DNA of 64,000 bases from positions 310,001-374,000 of the forward strand of contig JAOWBW010000562.1 in NCBI GenBank assembly GCA_026119855.1. The letters run 5' to 3'. Source of the stretch: Campanula takesimana (Eukaryota; Streptophyta; Magnoliopsida; Asterales; Campanulaceae). Both the position numbers and the translations under genes were made by a program. Below, one piece after another: positions 1-9,334 of this stretch (positions are counted from its first letter, which is position 1; each line of letters begins with the position of its first letter). The notes beneath the pieces were generated by a model, which was not told the DNA's origin, searched no databases, and saw only the letters and a list, made by a program, of their open reading frames with translations.

Positions 1-832
1 ATCAACCCGCTCAGCAGTGACACCCAAAGGCCCGGCTGCAAGAATACTAAAATACCGACAGATTCTCCCCCAAGTGACTCGGTAGTTCTTCACCGGGAAG
101 CCACAGTCAACCAGGGCCAACAGCTCGTCAGCAGTCCGAAGGGTCCCTCTCAAAACACAAGGGACAGGCTCCCCCGCAAACGGCAGACCAGTCAATGCCG
201 TGAAATCAGTGGGCGTCATCGTGACCTCTCCCATAGTCAGATGGAAAGTATGGGTGGTGTCCCACCATCTCTCTCTCAGAGCCTGAATAACATCCGGATC
301 ATTCTTCAACGCCGGTAGACTGGTAATAAAAAGGCCAAAATGGGTGGCCTGAACCCGGGCCCTGACATTCTCGGGCAGCGTACTCCAGATGGTGACCGGG
401 CCATGAGCTCCGCCTTGAATCTCCGACAGGCGGCTCCACTCCTGAAAAGAAACAAGAAACAACGAAAATTTCGTCAGCATAACGGCTAGAAAACGGACAA
501 ACCCGAAACAGAAATTTCATTATGCATGCGAGTGTGTGGATATGAAAATGGGTATCCGAACATGTTTCTTGCAATGAATCAACAACAACAACAACCAACA
601 GCGACAATCAACAAAAGAAGTTGCAGCGGAAAATACGGGTGAAACAAAGCATCCCCAAAGCGCGAAAATCACAAAGATAATGAAAGATTCTTACCAATCC
701 CGCTGTGACAAAGTGGGAGATATGGGTATGCGGCTGATACGTGAGTAAACTCGGGTCCATCGCCTCAATTCCAACCTCGGGCTCCTTGCCCTATGGCATC
801 TCGAATGGAGGAGATTGTTGACGATCCGACAT
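1..832 (-). pseudogene. Plant mobile domain (PMD) antisense ORF of Tat A, partial, two exons
   Basis: A protein-coding region on the minus strand that runs off the left edge. Exon 2 (441 to 1) translates without a stop for 147 codons and contains the PMD signature: WWDTTHTFHL, then GEVTMTPTDFTALTGLPF. The intron is 694-442, with donor GTAAG and acceptor TTTTCAG. Exon 1 ends at 695 in phase 0 and joins exon 2 in frame, giving HFVTAGL-EWSRLSEI. An ATG at 832 opens the frame but a TAG at 791-793 interrupts it after 13 codons; an in-frame ATG at 760 could rescue a shorter start. The PMD family (PF10536) occurs in host genes such as MAIN/MAIL1 and in transposable elements; the position antisense to a Tat element upstream of its 3' LTR points to the element-borne type. 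Function is unknown. Confidence 0.7.
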
Positions 833-1317
833 CGTTTCTATGATAGAATCGCTCCTAGAACAACAAGAAAGTGTTTTGGGGGTGATTTCTCCGCGAAAAT
901 TTGGTTCAAAATTTGGAGGGTTCTTTGAAATTTTGAAAACTCGCCGAAAAAGAGAACTGTCTGTTCGTGTATGCTAAACTAGAACGGGATGCGCGCGCCT
1001 CCCACCGTGTCACTGAAACGCGCGCGCTTCCCACGGCGAAGACCAGACGCACGCGCCTTTGCTCCCTGAGGAATTCAAACACAACTCCCCACGCGGGAAT
1101 CAAGGTCTCACATCCATGCTCATCTGAGTTTTCAACTCCACCACTGCAAGCTGAGTGAGATTCGTAACAGACGCCGTTATTCCTCAAGAGTCAATCTCAA
1201 CATTTCATCCCCAGCAGGAACATTCTTCTGGTCGCGGTCAACTGTGCCCGCACCCCACAAGTCAAAAAGTTAAGTATGACTCCAAGTGGCACGCGACTTC
1301 AAAGCAATATTTCATCA
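833..1317 (-). promoter_or_regulatory. Region upstream of the PMD antisense ORF with GC-rich repeated motif
   Basis: Non-coding spacer between the antisense ORF start (832) and the tandem array. From 985 to 1062 it carries three copies of a GC-rich word (GCGCGCGCCTCCC, GCGCGCGCTTCCC, GCACGCGCCT). The stretch CCAGACGCACGCGCCT here also occurs at 2210-2225 in the LTR promoter region of the same element. It lies about 150-230 bp upstream of the antisense ORF, where a promoter would be expected. No clear TATA box is visible, so the promoter role is an inference. Confidence 0.4.
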
Positions 1318-1800
1318 ACGAATTTCACTAACGGATTCGTCAACAAAGGTTCACTAACGGCCTCATCAACGGATTTCACTAACAGATTCGTCCTCAAAGG
1401 TTCACTAACGGCCTCTACAAAGGTTCACTAACGGTCTCCTCAAGGGTTCACTAACGGCCTCATCAACGGGTTTCACTAACGGATTCGTCCTACAAAGGTT
1501 CACTAACGGCCTCTCCAAAGGTTCACTAACGGCCTCTTCAAAGGTTCACTAACGGCCTCCTCAAAGGTTCACCAACGGCCTCTACAAAGGTTCACTAACG
1601 GCCTCATTCAAGGGTTTACTAACGGCCTCATCAACGGATTTCACTAACGGATTCGTCCTCAAAGGTTCACTAACGGCCTCTCCAAAGGTTCACCAACGGC
1701 CTCTTCAAAGGTTCACTAACGGCCTCTTCAAAGGTTCACTAACGGCCTCGTTCAAAGGTTCACTAACGGCCTCATTCAACATATTCAGCCGGCAGGTTCA
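1318..1800 (+). repeat. Tandem array, roughly 21-22 bp unit, in the Tat A 3' region
   Basis: About twenty imperfect copies of a unit centred on AAGGTTCACTAACGGCCTC, interspersed with a variant unit ending in AACGGATTCGTC. It lies between the antisense ORF and the 3' LTR. Arrays in this position are known from Tat-lineage retrotransposons and are regarded as a source of satellite DNA. There is no coding potential across it. Confidence 0.85.
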
Positions 1801-1986
1801 CCTAACGGATCATGCCACCCCCTCTATCAACAAAAGCCACTCACACAGGGAGCGCACCACTATCTCTCGCAATTTCAAATTCCTGCTTTCATCGAGTCTT
1901 TACTTTTTTTTTGGTGATGTCCTCGGCGGGTGTTTTTAACTTTCGTCGACGCGTTTTGCTTTGCAATCCACGTCGCTGAGGGGCTT

Positions 1987-2999
1987 TGTAGACACCCCGC
2001 CTTGGACCGCTCACCCCGATTGCACATTTGATCTTGTGTTTCTCCCCATTTTAAGTGTTTCTCGTTAGTTTCTGTCACTTCCGTTAAGTTCCTGACTGAC
2101 TTCGTTAAGTCCAGGGACTAAACTGAATAACAGGGCTGACTTTCTAGTCCATTCTGTCAAAATTGCCTTCTCTGAGTCGCGCGCCTCCGACAGGAGGATC
2201 CAGACGCACGCGCCTCCCGCCCCCAAAACAGGAAGCGCGCGTCTCTGGGCGTCGGTTACAGATTTCTGGCCAGGATTCTCTCCCTTGCTCAATTTACAGG
2301 ATTTTGCCCGGGAAAGATTTCTTGGTGACTGAGTTTTGGCACCAAAAACATCTCTCTTTCACCTATAAAACCCCCCCTTTACCTCCATTTTCAAGGGGAG
2401 GACCTTAGACCTTGGACCTTGGGCTCTCAATCTCACATTTTCAATAAGAAACCAAATTTCCTACTTTCAAAGCATTTTCCAAAGGATTTCTCCAAGTATT
2501 CAACAAGAAGTGTTTGAAGTCTCTTGAAGTCTAGGTAAAGCTATTTCTTTCCCCTTCTCAACTTCATCTCTTTTCTCTTTCTTTTGTTTTATCAAAGTGC
2601 AATCACCCAAATCATTTTGGGACATGACTCTATTGATCACCTCATCTCGTTGAGGTTGGTTAAGGAGTTATCTCCTACATTCCAAACTCTATTTAAAAAC
2701 CCCTTTTTATGATTTAAAGAAGAAGAAGAAGAACGTTTATTATTCATGTAGATTTTGATCAAGCAAGATCAACTTTAGTTGGTCAAGATGGGTGTTTCGG
2801 TACTTCCCATCTCGTAATCTAACCCCCGAACCTCACAACAAAGAATCTCTGTTTTCGTAATCAAACTTAGGCAATTATCAATAGGTTTTTCTTATGTTCC
2901 TCAAAACATAGGTGGCGACTCTAAAAACAAGTTAGACATCTTAGGAATAACTCGCGCGCTCTAGCCGTAAAGCCGTGGTTTCCCCCCGGGGTATCTACA
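1987..2999 (+). repeat. 3' LTR of Tat A
   Basis: Begins TGTAGACACCCCGCC and ends GGGGTATCTACA, with the same termini as the LTRs at 5754-6754 (inverted) and 59109-60348. A GC-rich motif cluster lies at 2172-2256 and a TATA box (CTATAAAA) near 2366, so U3 precedes about 2395. A 32-bp pyrimidine-rich stretch follows TATA. The 3' end shows the conserved GTGGCGACTCTAAAA block near 2912 typical of the family. Confidence 0.85.
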
Positions 3000-4406
3000 G
3001 GAGGGATTGCGCTCGTTGTTACTCGGCCACTGCGAGTGAGCACGTTTATGGTCCCTTGTAGCTTCTTCTTCCTATTCTCTAAGACTTCCCTCATAATCTC
3101 ATCATAAGTCACAACATAACAAGAATTATCAAGTTTATTCATATCATCGGAGCCCTCATTCACAATTGGGATCGAATGAGTGGTTCCTTCAAACTCTCCT
3201 ACCTCTATTACATTGACACCACCCTCATTAGGGATTATAAATTCCTTCTTGTCTATGAGGTCTTGGATGGTGTTGCGGATGGATAAGCAATCCTCGGTGA
3301 GGTGGCCGGTGCATTGATGGTAGTCACACCATTTGTGGTGGGCATGATTGGGACGGAGCGGTTGTGGTTGCTTGTACCCTTGAAGAGGAGTGATTTACCC
3401 CTTGGCCTTTAGAGCTTCATAGGCCTCGGTGATGGTCATGCCATTGAGAGGAGTGTAGACGCGGTCGTTTTGGAACCGCTTGCCTTGTGGTGGAGGGACC
3501 TTCTTGTAATTCCCCTTGTCAGTAGTAACGGCATTGACAGAAGCCTCTTTGTTTGAACTAGAGGCGGCCTTGTATCGGTAAGTAGGCGTGGCCTTTTTAA
3601 TATCCTTGAGCAAGTCATCAATACGTACCCCTGCCTCATACATTTGGGAGAAGTCGGAGTAGAAAGCCCCACTTAGGTGGGTGCAGAGATCAATCTTGAG
3701 ACACTTGAGAAAGATGTCCATTTGCTCTTTTGTGTTTGGCCTCTCAACAATTTCAGAGAGCTTGTCATTCCATCTCCTTGTGAAGTCACTGAAGGACTCG
3801 TTGTCTCTTTGAATGGTGTTCTCGAGCTCTTTCCTTATGGGCCGGTGAGTGGTGTTGCCTTGATATTGATTTTTGAAGGCGAGCATAGCGGCATCCCAAT
3901 CAAGATGGACAGTGAGCGGGAGAGTTGCATACCAATCCTTTGCCGCCCCCTCGAGGGTGAGAGGAAAGCATTGAGCCATAAATTTTGGGGAGACCTTCTT
4001 CGGAACCATAGCCCAAATGTAAGTCTCGATGTGAGCCATCGGGCATGAGTTGCCCTTAAACTTGCTAATGTCGGGCATCTTGAATTTGTCGGGGAGAGCG
4101 GCCATCGTGCTCATGAGGATGGATGACTGATAAAAGCTTGTGTCGGGGAGAGAGGCCATCCTCGGTCCACTTGGATTCCTCATTGTCATTAACCCCCTTG
4201 TTCTTGGAGAGCTTGAGGAGCTTGGCTTTCAATTGGTCAACCTCGGCCTCGTGGGCCTCCCTTTGACTGCCGACATGAGCTTGCCACAAGGCTTCTTTGG
4301 TTTGAGCCTCTTGGTTAAGGGTAGAGACTTGTTGTTGGAGTGCTTGAACCATGGTAGAAAGCTGTTCGAGAGTCATGGCGTTGTTGGTGCTGGAGTCGCC
4401 GGCCAT
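3000..4406 (-). pseudogene. Tat B gag polyprotein, frameshifted and truncated
   Basis: Structural capsid-nucleocapsid protein of the element. The likely start is the ATG at 4406 (MAGDSSTNNAM), followed by a coiled-coil-like segment (LEQLSTMVQALQQQVSTLN, then a charged helix). A frameshift near 4150 moves to a second frame that encodes the retrotrans_gag core (MPDISKFKG, GAAKDWYATLP, FTRRWNDKLSEIVERP). A TAA at 3395-3397 interrupts the end of gag where Tat C reads CAA (AKGQVTP). Reading continues in frame through a putative zinc-binding stretch (HAHHKWCDYHQCTGHLTEDC) to 3000, where Tat A interrupts it at SAIPP. Two breaks plus the insertion make it non-functional. Confidence 0.8.
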
Positions 4407-5734
4407 TGATGATGTAGAAGCTGTTGGAGTGATCGGTTCACGGACGAGCCTGTTGAACGAATCTCTGTAGATGCGGAGAGTACCAATCGGACCTATAATT
4501 GGAGAAGTAGCCCTTGTCAGTCTCGGTTCACACTTTCGGTCCATGAAGAGGTTGAGAACATACAGTTGGGCACACGACTCGAACCACATAAGGAAAAAAG
4601 ACTCTTTTTTTTTATTTATTTTATAAGTCGAAGGGAATGGGTCCCTTTTGGGGTTTCTAAGGAGATAATGGAATCGTCACACTAGTATATAGACCATCTC
4701 GCGATCCCATATACTCATCGGATTCCATCGCGTTTGTGAGTCCTACATGTGTCGGGATTAAACTAAATTAAAGTAGTAAAGCATACATGCGGGGACGGAT
4801 TTTTTATTTTCGTCCAAAATAACCACTTTTGGGGACAGATTTTTATTGCGTCCGTTTCAACAAGTTGGCATGTATGATTTGAAAACATTAGTTTAGGGAA
4901 ATCTCGGTACATGGAAACCGACTTGGTCACGGAGTGTTAGACCCTAACTAGAATTGTGTGGTTTGTGCTCGGCTAAAGAGAGGCTTAAAGGTCACCCCCG
5001 GCATGTAGTCATGAACTACGCAACGGGCTGAATTTTACCGCTTCGAAAGAGCCAAGGTCGAGTGGAGCTTGAAACTTTCTAGGATGGGCCTCGACGGGTT
5101 TGGGGTTGGACTTGTGCGACTCGATAGTAAGCAATTTATAGGAGTAATGTGCATGTAGTGTGAGGTCTGTCACGTGACAAAATTTTTTATATTTTTTTTT
5201 TGTTTTTTGAAAAGAAGAGATAAAGAATACATAAGAACGTAAATTACAACTCCCGAATCACCCGTGTGACCGGTAAATACAACATAAAATAAAATAGTCC
5301 AAGGGTTCAATTCTGTCCTGATGCAGGCAACTGTGCCCACACCCCACTGTTCTGTTCAGTCACTGAAACCTGTTCTTGCCCTGGAAATTGGCCCAGAAGC
5401 GCGCGCCTCGGGCTAGTGTTGTGGGAAGCGCGCGCCTGGCGCATTGTATCTGGGAGGTGCCCGCTTCTGGGCTCACCTGTCAGATTATCAGAAACTTATG
5501 GACTCAGGGGATTGCCCTGGTCCTGATTGTGTGATGGAACCCCTGCAATGTTTGTTAGCACGAAATAATATGAAGAATAGGAAGAACACATGGAAGGCGG
5601 GCGATTCTGGAGTTTGACGCGGGACGCGCGCGCTTTGGACCATGAAGGCCCGAGACGCGCGCTTCCCATGTCAATTTCCAGAATGCCCAGAAAAGTGAAT
5701 TATGAACAGAAACACAAGTTTAACCCTCAAGCAG
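4407..5734 (-). other. Untranslated leader of Tat B
   Basis: Non-coding stretch between the primer-binding site and gag. It holds two GC-rich motif clusters (5398-5470 and 5615-5670; words GCGCGCGCCT and GACGCGCGC) and an A/T-rich tract near 5185. ORFs predicted here are short and without recognisable domains. Confidence 0.6.
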
Positions 5735-5752
5735 TCCCCAGCAGAGTCGCCA
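5735..5752 (-). promoter_or_regulatory. Primer-binding site of Tat B
   Basis: On the minus strand TGGCGACTCTGCTGGGGA lies one base inside the 5' LTR. It resembles the complement of a plant tRNA-Arg 3' end (TGGCGACTCCACTGGGGA from memory, two mismatches), a primer reported for Tat/Ogre elements. Tat D carries the identical 18-mer at 7313-7330. Confidence 0.7.
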
Positions 5753-5753
5753 C

Positions 5754-6754
5754 TGTAGATACCCCGGGGCGGGGCCACGGCTTGGCTAGAGCGCGTGGAT
5801 TACCCTAGGATGTCTAATTGTGTTTTAGAGTCGCCACCCACGTTTTTGAGGAACGTAAGAAAACCTAATGTTTATGAGCCTAAGTTTTATTTACGAAAAA
5901 TAGAGATTCTTTGGGATGAGGGGTTCGGGGGTTAGGTTACGAAATGGGAAGTACTTAAACACCCATTTCGCCCGAGCAAAGTCGGTCTTGTTTGTTCATA
6001 ATTCACTTTTAAAGATAAATGCGTTCTTCCTATTAAAATGATGATAAAAAGGGGTATTAAAGTTTGAAATGTAGGGAGATGACTCCTAGGCCAATTCAAT
6101 GTAATGAAAGGACCGTTGGTGTCATGTCCCAAATGGTTTTGGGTGATTGCACATTTGATTGAAGAAGGAGAAGAAGAAGAAGAAGAAGAGGAGAAATGTT
6201 CAAGACATTTACCTATAGTATCCTTCAAAGAAAACCTCTTGTAAAGCCTTGAAGAAGAGGTTGAATCCTTAGTTGAAGAAATCCCAAGAAAAAGTCTAGG
6301 AAAGAAGTGAGTAGAAAGTCTAAAAGTAATGATATCCAAGGTCCTCCTCCAATGATGGATTGGATGGGTTTTTATAGTTGAAAAAGGACTGTTTTTTGAG
6401 CCAAACGGAGTCTCCAAGAAATATTTCCCGGGCAAAATCATGTATAATGAGCAAGGGAGAGATTCTTGGGCAGAATCTGTAACTGACACGCCCCAGAAGC
6501 GCGCGCATCCCACCTAGGCGGCGGAAGGCGCGCGCGTCTGGCCTCAAGGGGCGGAGGCGCGCGACTCTGAGAAGCAATTTTTGACAGAATGGATTAGAAA
6601 GTTTGAACTGTTATTCAGTTTAGTCCCGGGACTTAACGGAGTCCGTCTGGAACTTAACCAAAGTAACAGAAACTAACAGAAAACACTTAAAAGAGGGAGA
6701 AACACAAAATCAAGTGTGCAATCAGGGTGAGCGGTCCAAGGCGGGGTGTCTACA
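5754..6754 (-). repeat. 5' LTR of Tat B
   Basis: An inverted copy of the family LTR: on the + strand it opens TGTAGATACCCCGGGG and closes GGCGGGGTGTCTACA. Reading on the minus strand, the GC-rich motif cluster (6565-6495) precedes a TATA box (CTATAAAAA near 6375) by about 120-190 bp. Confidence 0.85.
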
Positions 6755-7063
6755 CCCACCGCTCGCAAAGCGTACACGGTGAGTGGAGGAAACGAGTGTC
6801 TCGAAAGAGGGCGACAATAGCACCACCAATTTCTGCACATCGAATGCTCCGAGGGTGATGAGGGTTATGTGCAGTGCTGACATGGACTAGTGGTAGTGTG
6901 TGGCAAGAAACTAATTCTTTTTAGGGAGAAAAATAGAAGTTTTGATGTTTGCATGTATGCAATGTAGTGCAAGAGATAAGAAAAGATAAGAATGTACAAG
7001 GGAGCATAACAAAGTTTTGTTTGTCTTTAGTACTAGGGTGAACATAGAGAAAGTATAAAAATA

Positions 7064-7265
7064 CATGTATTGACATGGTAAAAATACAAGGCACAAGTGT
7101 TAACATGGCAAAAATACAAGGTACATGTGACGAAGTGGTATAGTACAAGGAGAATATGAACATAGCAAAATATGAGGTGCATGTATGAACATGGAAAAAT
7201 GTGCGGTGCATGCAAGAACATGGCTAAAGTAAGAGGTACATGTAAGAACATGGCAAACATCATGA
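7064..7265 (+). repeat. Imperfect ~30-bp tandem repeat in the Tat D leader
   Basis: About seven degenerate copies of a unit built on GAACATGGCAAAAATACAAG followed by a GTACATGT-like piece. It explains the repetitive short minus-strand ORFs here, which are not genes. Confidence 0.6.
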
Positions 7266-7312
7266 TGTGAACGAAAGTTAGACCCACTAAGTTTGAAAAA
7301 GTTTCAAAGCAA

Positions 7313-7330
7313 TCCCCAGCAGAGTCGCCA
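7313..7330 (-). promoter_or_regulatory. Primer-binding site of Tat D
   Basis: Minus strand TGGCGACTCTGCTGGGGA, one base from the LTR end, the same 18-mer as in Tat B. Confidence 0.65.
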
Positions 7331-7331
7331 C

Positions 7332-8373
7332 TATAAATACGTGTGTTTAAAATTGAGATATTCATAGCAACATTAAAATATGAGATTCGCCACGCCGTTT
7401 TAATTATAGCCAAACCATTGAGAAAAAACATGTAAATGGGTTCGGGGGTCAAATTACGACAAGAGAAGAATATTAAGCGTTATCATTCCCATCGCTCGAA
7501 TGATCAGTCTTTCTATCATGATGCGGTGTATGTAGTACACGATGTGTTTGAGATCAGATCCGAAGATTGCCTACGTTCTTCTCAAGGTGAGAAGCTCAGG
7601 TCAGCGTAGTTCGAGAAGAGTTTAGAATAGGCAAAAGAATCGGGATCATGCATAATGAGGGGGAAATTACCTAAAGATTAGGGTTTAGAAGTAGTTCCTA
7701 AATCATGTTCGGGTTGATGAACCCTAGATAACCATCGGCTATGAAATATCATGTTAACATGAAGATCGCAACCCTAAATCTAGCATAAATAAGGTTTTAA
7801 CCTAAGAACATGTGAAGAACATATTATGAACATATGAATGATATGAAGAACATATGAATAAACATGTTAAGAACATGAATATTATGAATCTACACTAAGA
7901 ACATGTCAAGAACATGAAGAAAAAGTTAGAAAACTTACCTATGTTGGCAAGAAATAAACTCGGATCTTCTTAGGAACCTTGAGGATGTTCTTGGATGCTT
8001 GAATGACCTGATTTGGGAGCAAAATTGTCACTTGTGAGCTCTAAAATTCGGATCCTCAATTATGATGCAAGGGAGGCCTTTATATAATAAACTGGTGAAG
8101 AGATCTGACGGTCCAGATCACCCGAGGCAGAAGTGGCCGCGTGGCCAAGGTCGAAAGTGGACGCGTGGCCAAGTCCTCCGTCTGACGTGATTTTTAAGTT
8201 AAGGTTTATTCTAGTTTATGGAAACCCTATTTTGGCCATTTTTAGGATATTCTAGGATATTGAGGTATATTTTGGGAATCTGGGACAAGTCTTTGCAAGG
8301 TTTCTAATTCCTATAAAGTCCTTGTATATTTGGGAAAGCCCTAATAAACTCATTTTTAGATCGGGTACTAACA
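7332..8373 (-). repeat. 5' LTR of Tat D
   Basis: Bounds are inferred from the primer-binding site on the left and from a TGTTAGTACCC start (minus strand) on the right. The minus strand shows the repeated GC word GCGTGGCC (8123-8176) directly upstream of TATATAAA near 8085. The block with GGGTTCGGGGG near 7440 is shared with the LTRs of Tat A and Tat B. The right boundary is the weakest point. Confidence 0.55.
7571..7609 (+). other. Conserved hairpin element, copy 1
   Basis: CTACG (7571-7575) can pair with CGTAG (7605-7609), enclosing a second stem CTTCTC (7578-7583) with GAGAAG (7589-7594) and a 5-base loop. A similar element lies at 56953-56989 in Tat C, with the inner stem kept by a compensating base-pair change. 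Role unknown. Confidence 0.5.
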
Positions 8374-9325
8374 GTGTGTGTTTTAGAAAGAGAGTGCGTG
8401 AGTTGAAAATGGGAAGGAGGGGAGGGTTTTGTTTGTTGGGTAGGGTAGTTTAGGTATTTAAGTTATATTTGACTGGTCAACAAAAGCCAGGGGTGTAGGG
8501 GGAAATACGATCTGGACGTTTCCTTATTTGTAATAAAATATGGGAGTGGGGCCCTTGGGGAATTCTTCCCAATATTTTCTGGTAGTGTTTATCTTATACT
8601 CCCTCTGTCCCAGAATGATAGTCCCTATTTTCATGGGTTTTACGAAGGAACTTTGAGTAATAATTAAGGCTACTTTTAATTATTCTAATGAAATTTTTGA
8701 AATTGTTCATGATACACCATTATAAATACTATTAATATTAATTTTTAGATTCACATTAACATAATTGTAAGTAGCATTTATAACTGCTCAAAGTTCCCTC
8801 ATAGTAACAACGAAAAAAGGTGGACTGTCTTTCTAGGATGGAGGGAGTAATATACTGTAGAGTGTTAATGGTACAAACTCCCAATATAAATGTTATCAAA
8901 TGGGAACATTATTTTATGAAACAAATGGAGTACTTCTTAACAATAGTTAAAGGGGTTTTTAGATGCTTGATATTACTCAATGAAAAACAAGATTGAAAAA
9001 AAAAACATTTTTCGGATAAATGTTAGTGTCAATGTTACAAAATGTAGTGTTAATGGTACAAATTGCCAATATAAATGTTACAAATTTCAAGTATTTTTAC
9101 ATAAGTTACTTTACTTAGTTTTTTAAGTTTTAAAAAAGACATGACAAAAGACATGACCCAAATAAGTGGCCATGTTAATGTTAATAATTGTCAGTTTTCT
9201 ATTTACACATATTATTATAAGTTTTTTAGTGGACATTTAAACAGTTATTTTTATCAGAAAAAACTGACAAATATTAGAACACTCTTAACACTCAAGTTAA
9301 TTGACAATTGACACTTTTTACCACT
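8374..9325. other. Flanking AT-rich DNA between Tat D and Athila
   Basis: No coding signal. It contains a Stowaway-type MITE (8599-8847) and a diverged direct repeat of about 40 bp at 8865 and 9042 (core GTGTTAATGGTACAAA). Nothing else is recognisable. Confidence 0.5.
8599..8847. mobile_element. Stowaway-type MITE
   Basis: Terminal inverted repeats CTCCCTCTGTCCCAGAATGA and its complement ending GGATGGAGGGAG, flanked by TA at 8597-8598 and 8848-8849. 249 bp, non-coding. TA duplication and CTCCCTC termini define the Tc1/mariner Stowaway group. Confidence 0.85.
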
Positions 9326-9334
9326 TGATGGATT

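Larger units (their letters stand above)
1..2999 (+). mobile_element. Tat-type Ty3/gypsy retrotransposon (Tat A), 3' part
   Basis: The 3' part of an LTR retrotransposon whose gag-pol and 5' LTR lie off the left edge. In order along the + strand it holds an ORF running antisense to the element (1-832), a spacer, a tandem array (1318-1800) and a 3' LTR (1987-2999). Extra antisense ORFs and tandem repeats between pol and the 3' LTR are established features of the Tat lineage. The element sits inside the gag region of Tat B: coding sequence of Tat B starts directly at 3000. The right half of its target duplication should be GGAGG at 3000-3004; the left half is outside the window. Lineage is inferred from the LTR, which matches that of Tat B. 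Confidence 0.75.
3000..6754 (-). mobile_element. Tat-type retrotransposon Tat B, 5' part (LTR, PBS, leader, gag)
   Basis: Oriented right to left: 5' LTR 6754-5754, primer-binding site 5752-5735, leader, then gag. It is cut at 3000 by Tat A; its pol would continue left of Tat A outside the window. Gag is over 70% identical by eye to that of Tat C at the right end. The right flank CCCAC (6755-6759) should be its target duplication; the partner is off-window. Confidence 0.8.
6755..8373 (-). mobile_element. Remnant of a third Tat-type element (Tat D): leader, PBS, 5' LTR
   Basis: Right-to-left remnant. An LTR at 8373-7332 is followed by a primer-binding site identical to that of Tat B (7330-7313) and a leader that Tat B interrupts at 6754/6755. 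No gag domain is recognisable in the remaining leader. The LTR start on the minus strand (TGTTAGTACCCGATC) resembles that of the Tat-like solo LTR at 37911. The LTR inner end reads TATTTATA where related LTRs have TATCTACA, two C-to-T changes. Confidence 0.6.

Noticed and set aside
1982..3004. LTR 1987-2999 as a solo LTR
   Set aside because: The flanks GGCTT and GGAGG do not match, and Tat-type 3' features lie directly upstream, so it is the 3' LTR of a longer element.
3677..4409. Plus-strand ORFs across Tat B gag
   Set aside because: Antisense shadows of the gag frame; unlike the PMD and DUF7745 ORFs they have no homology and overlap coding DNA.
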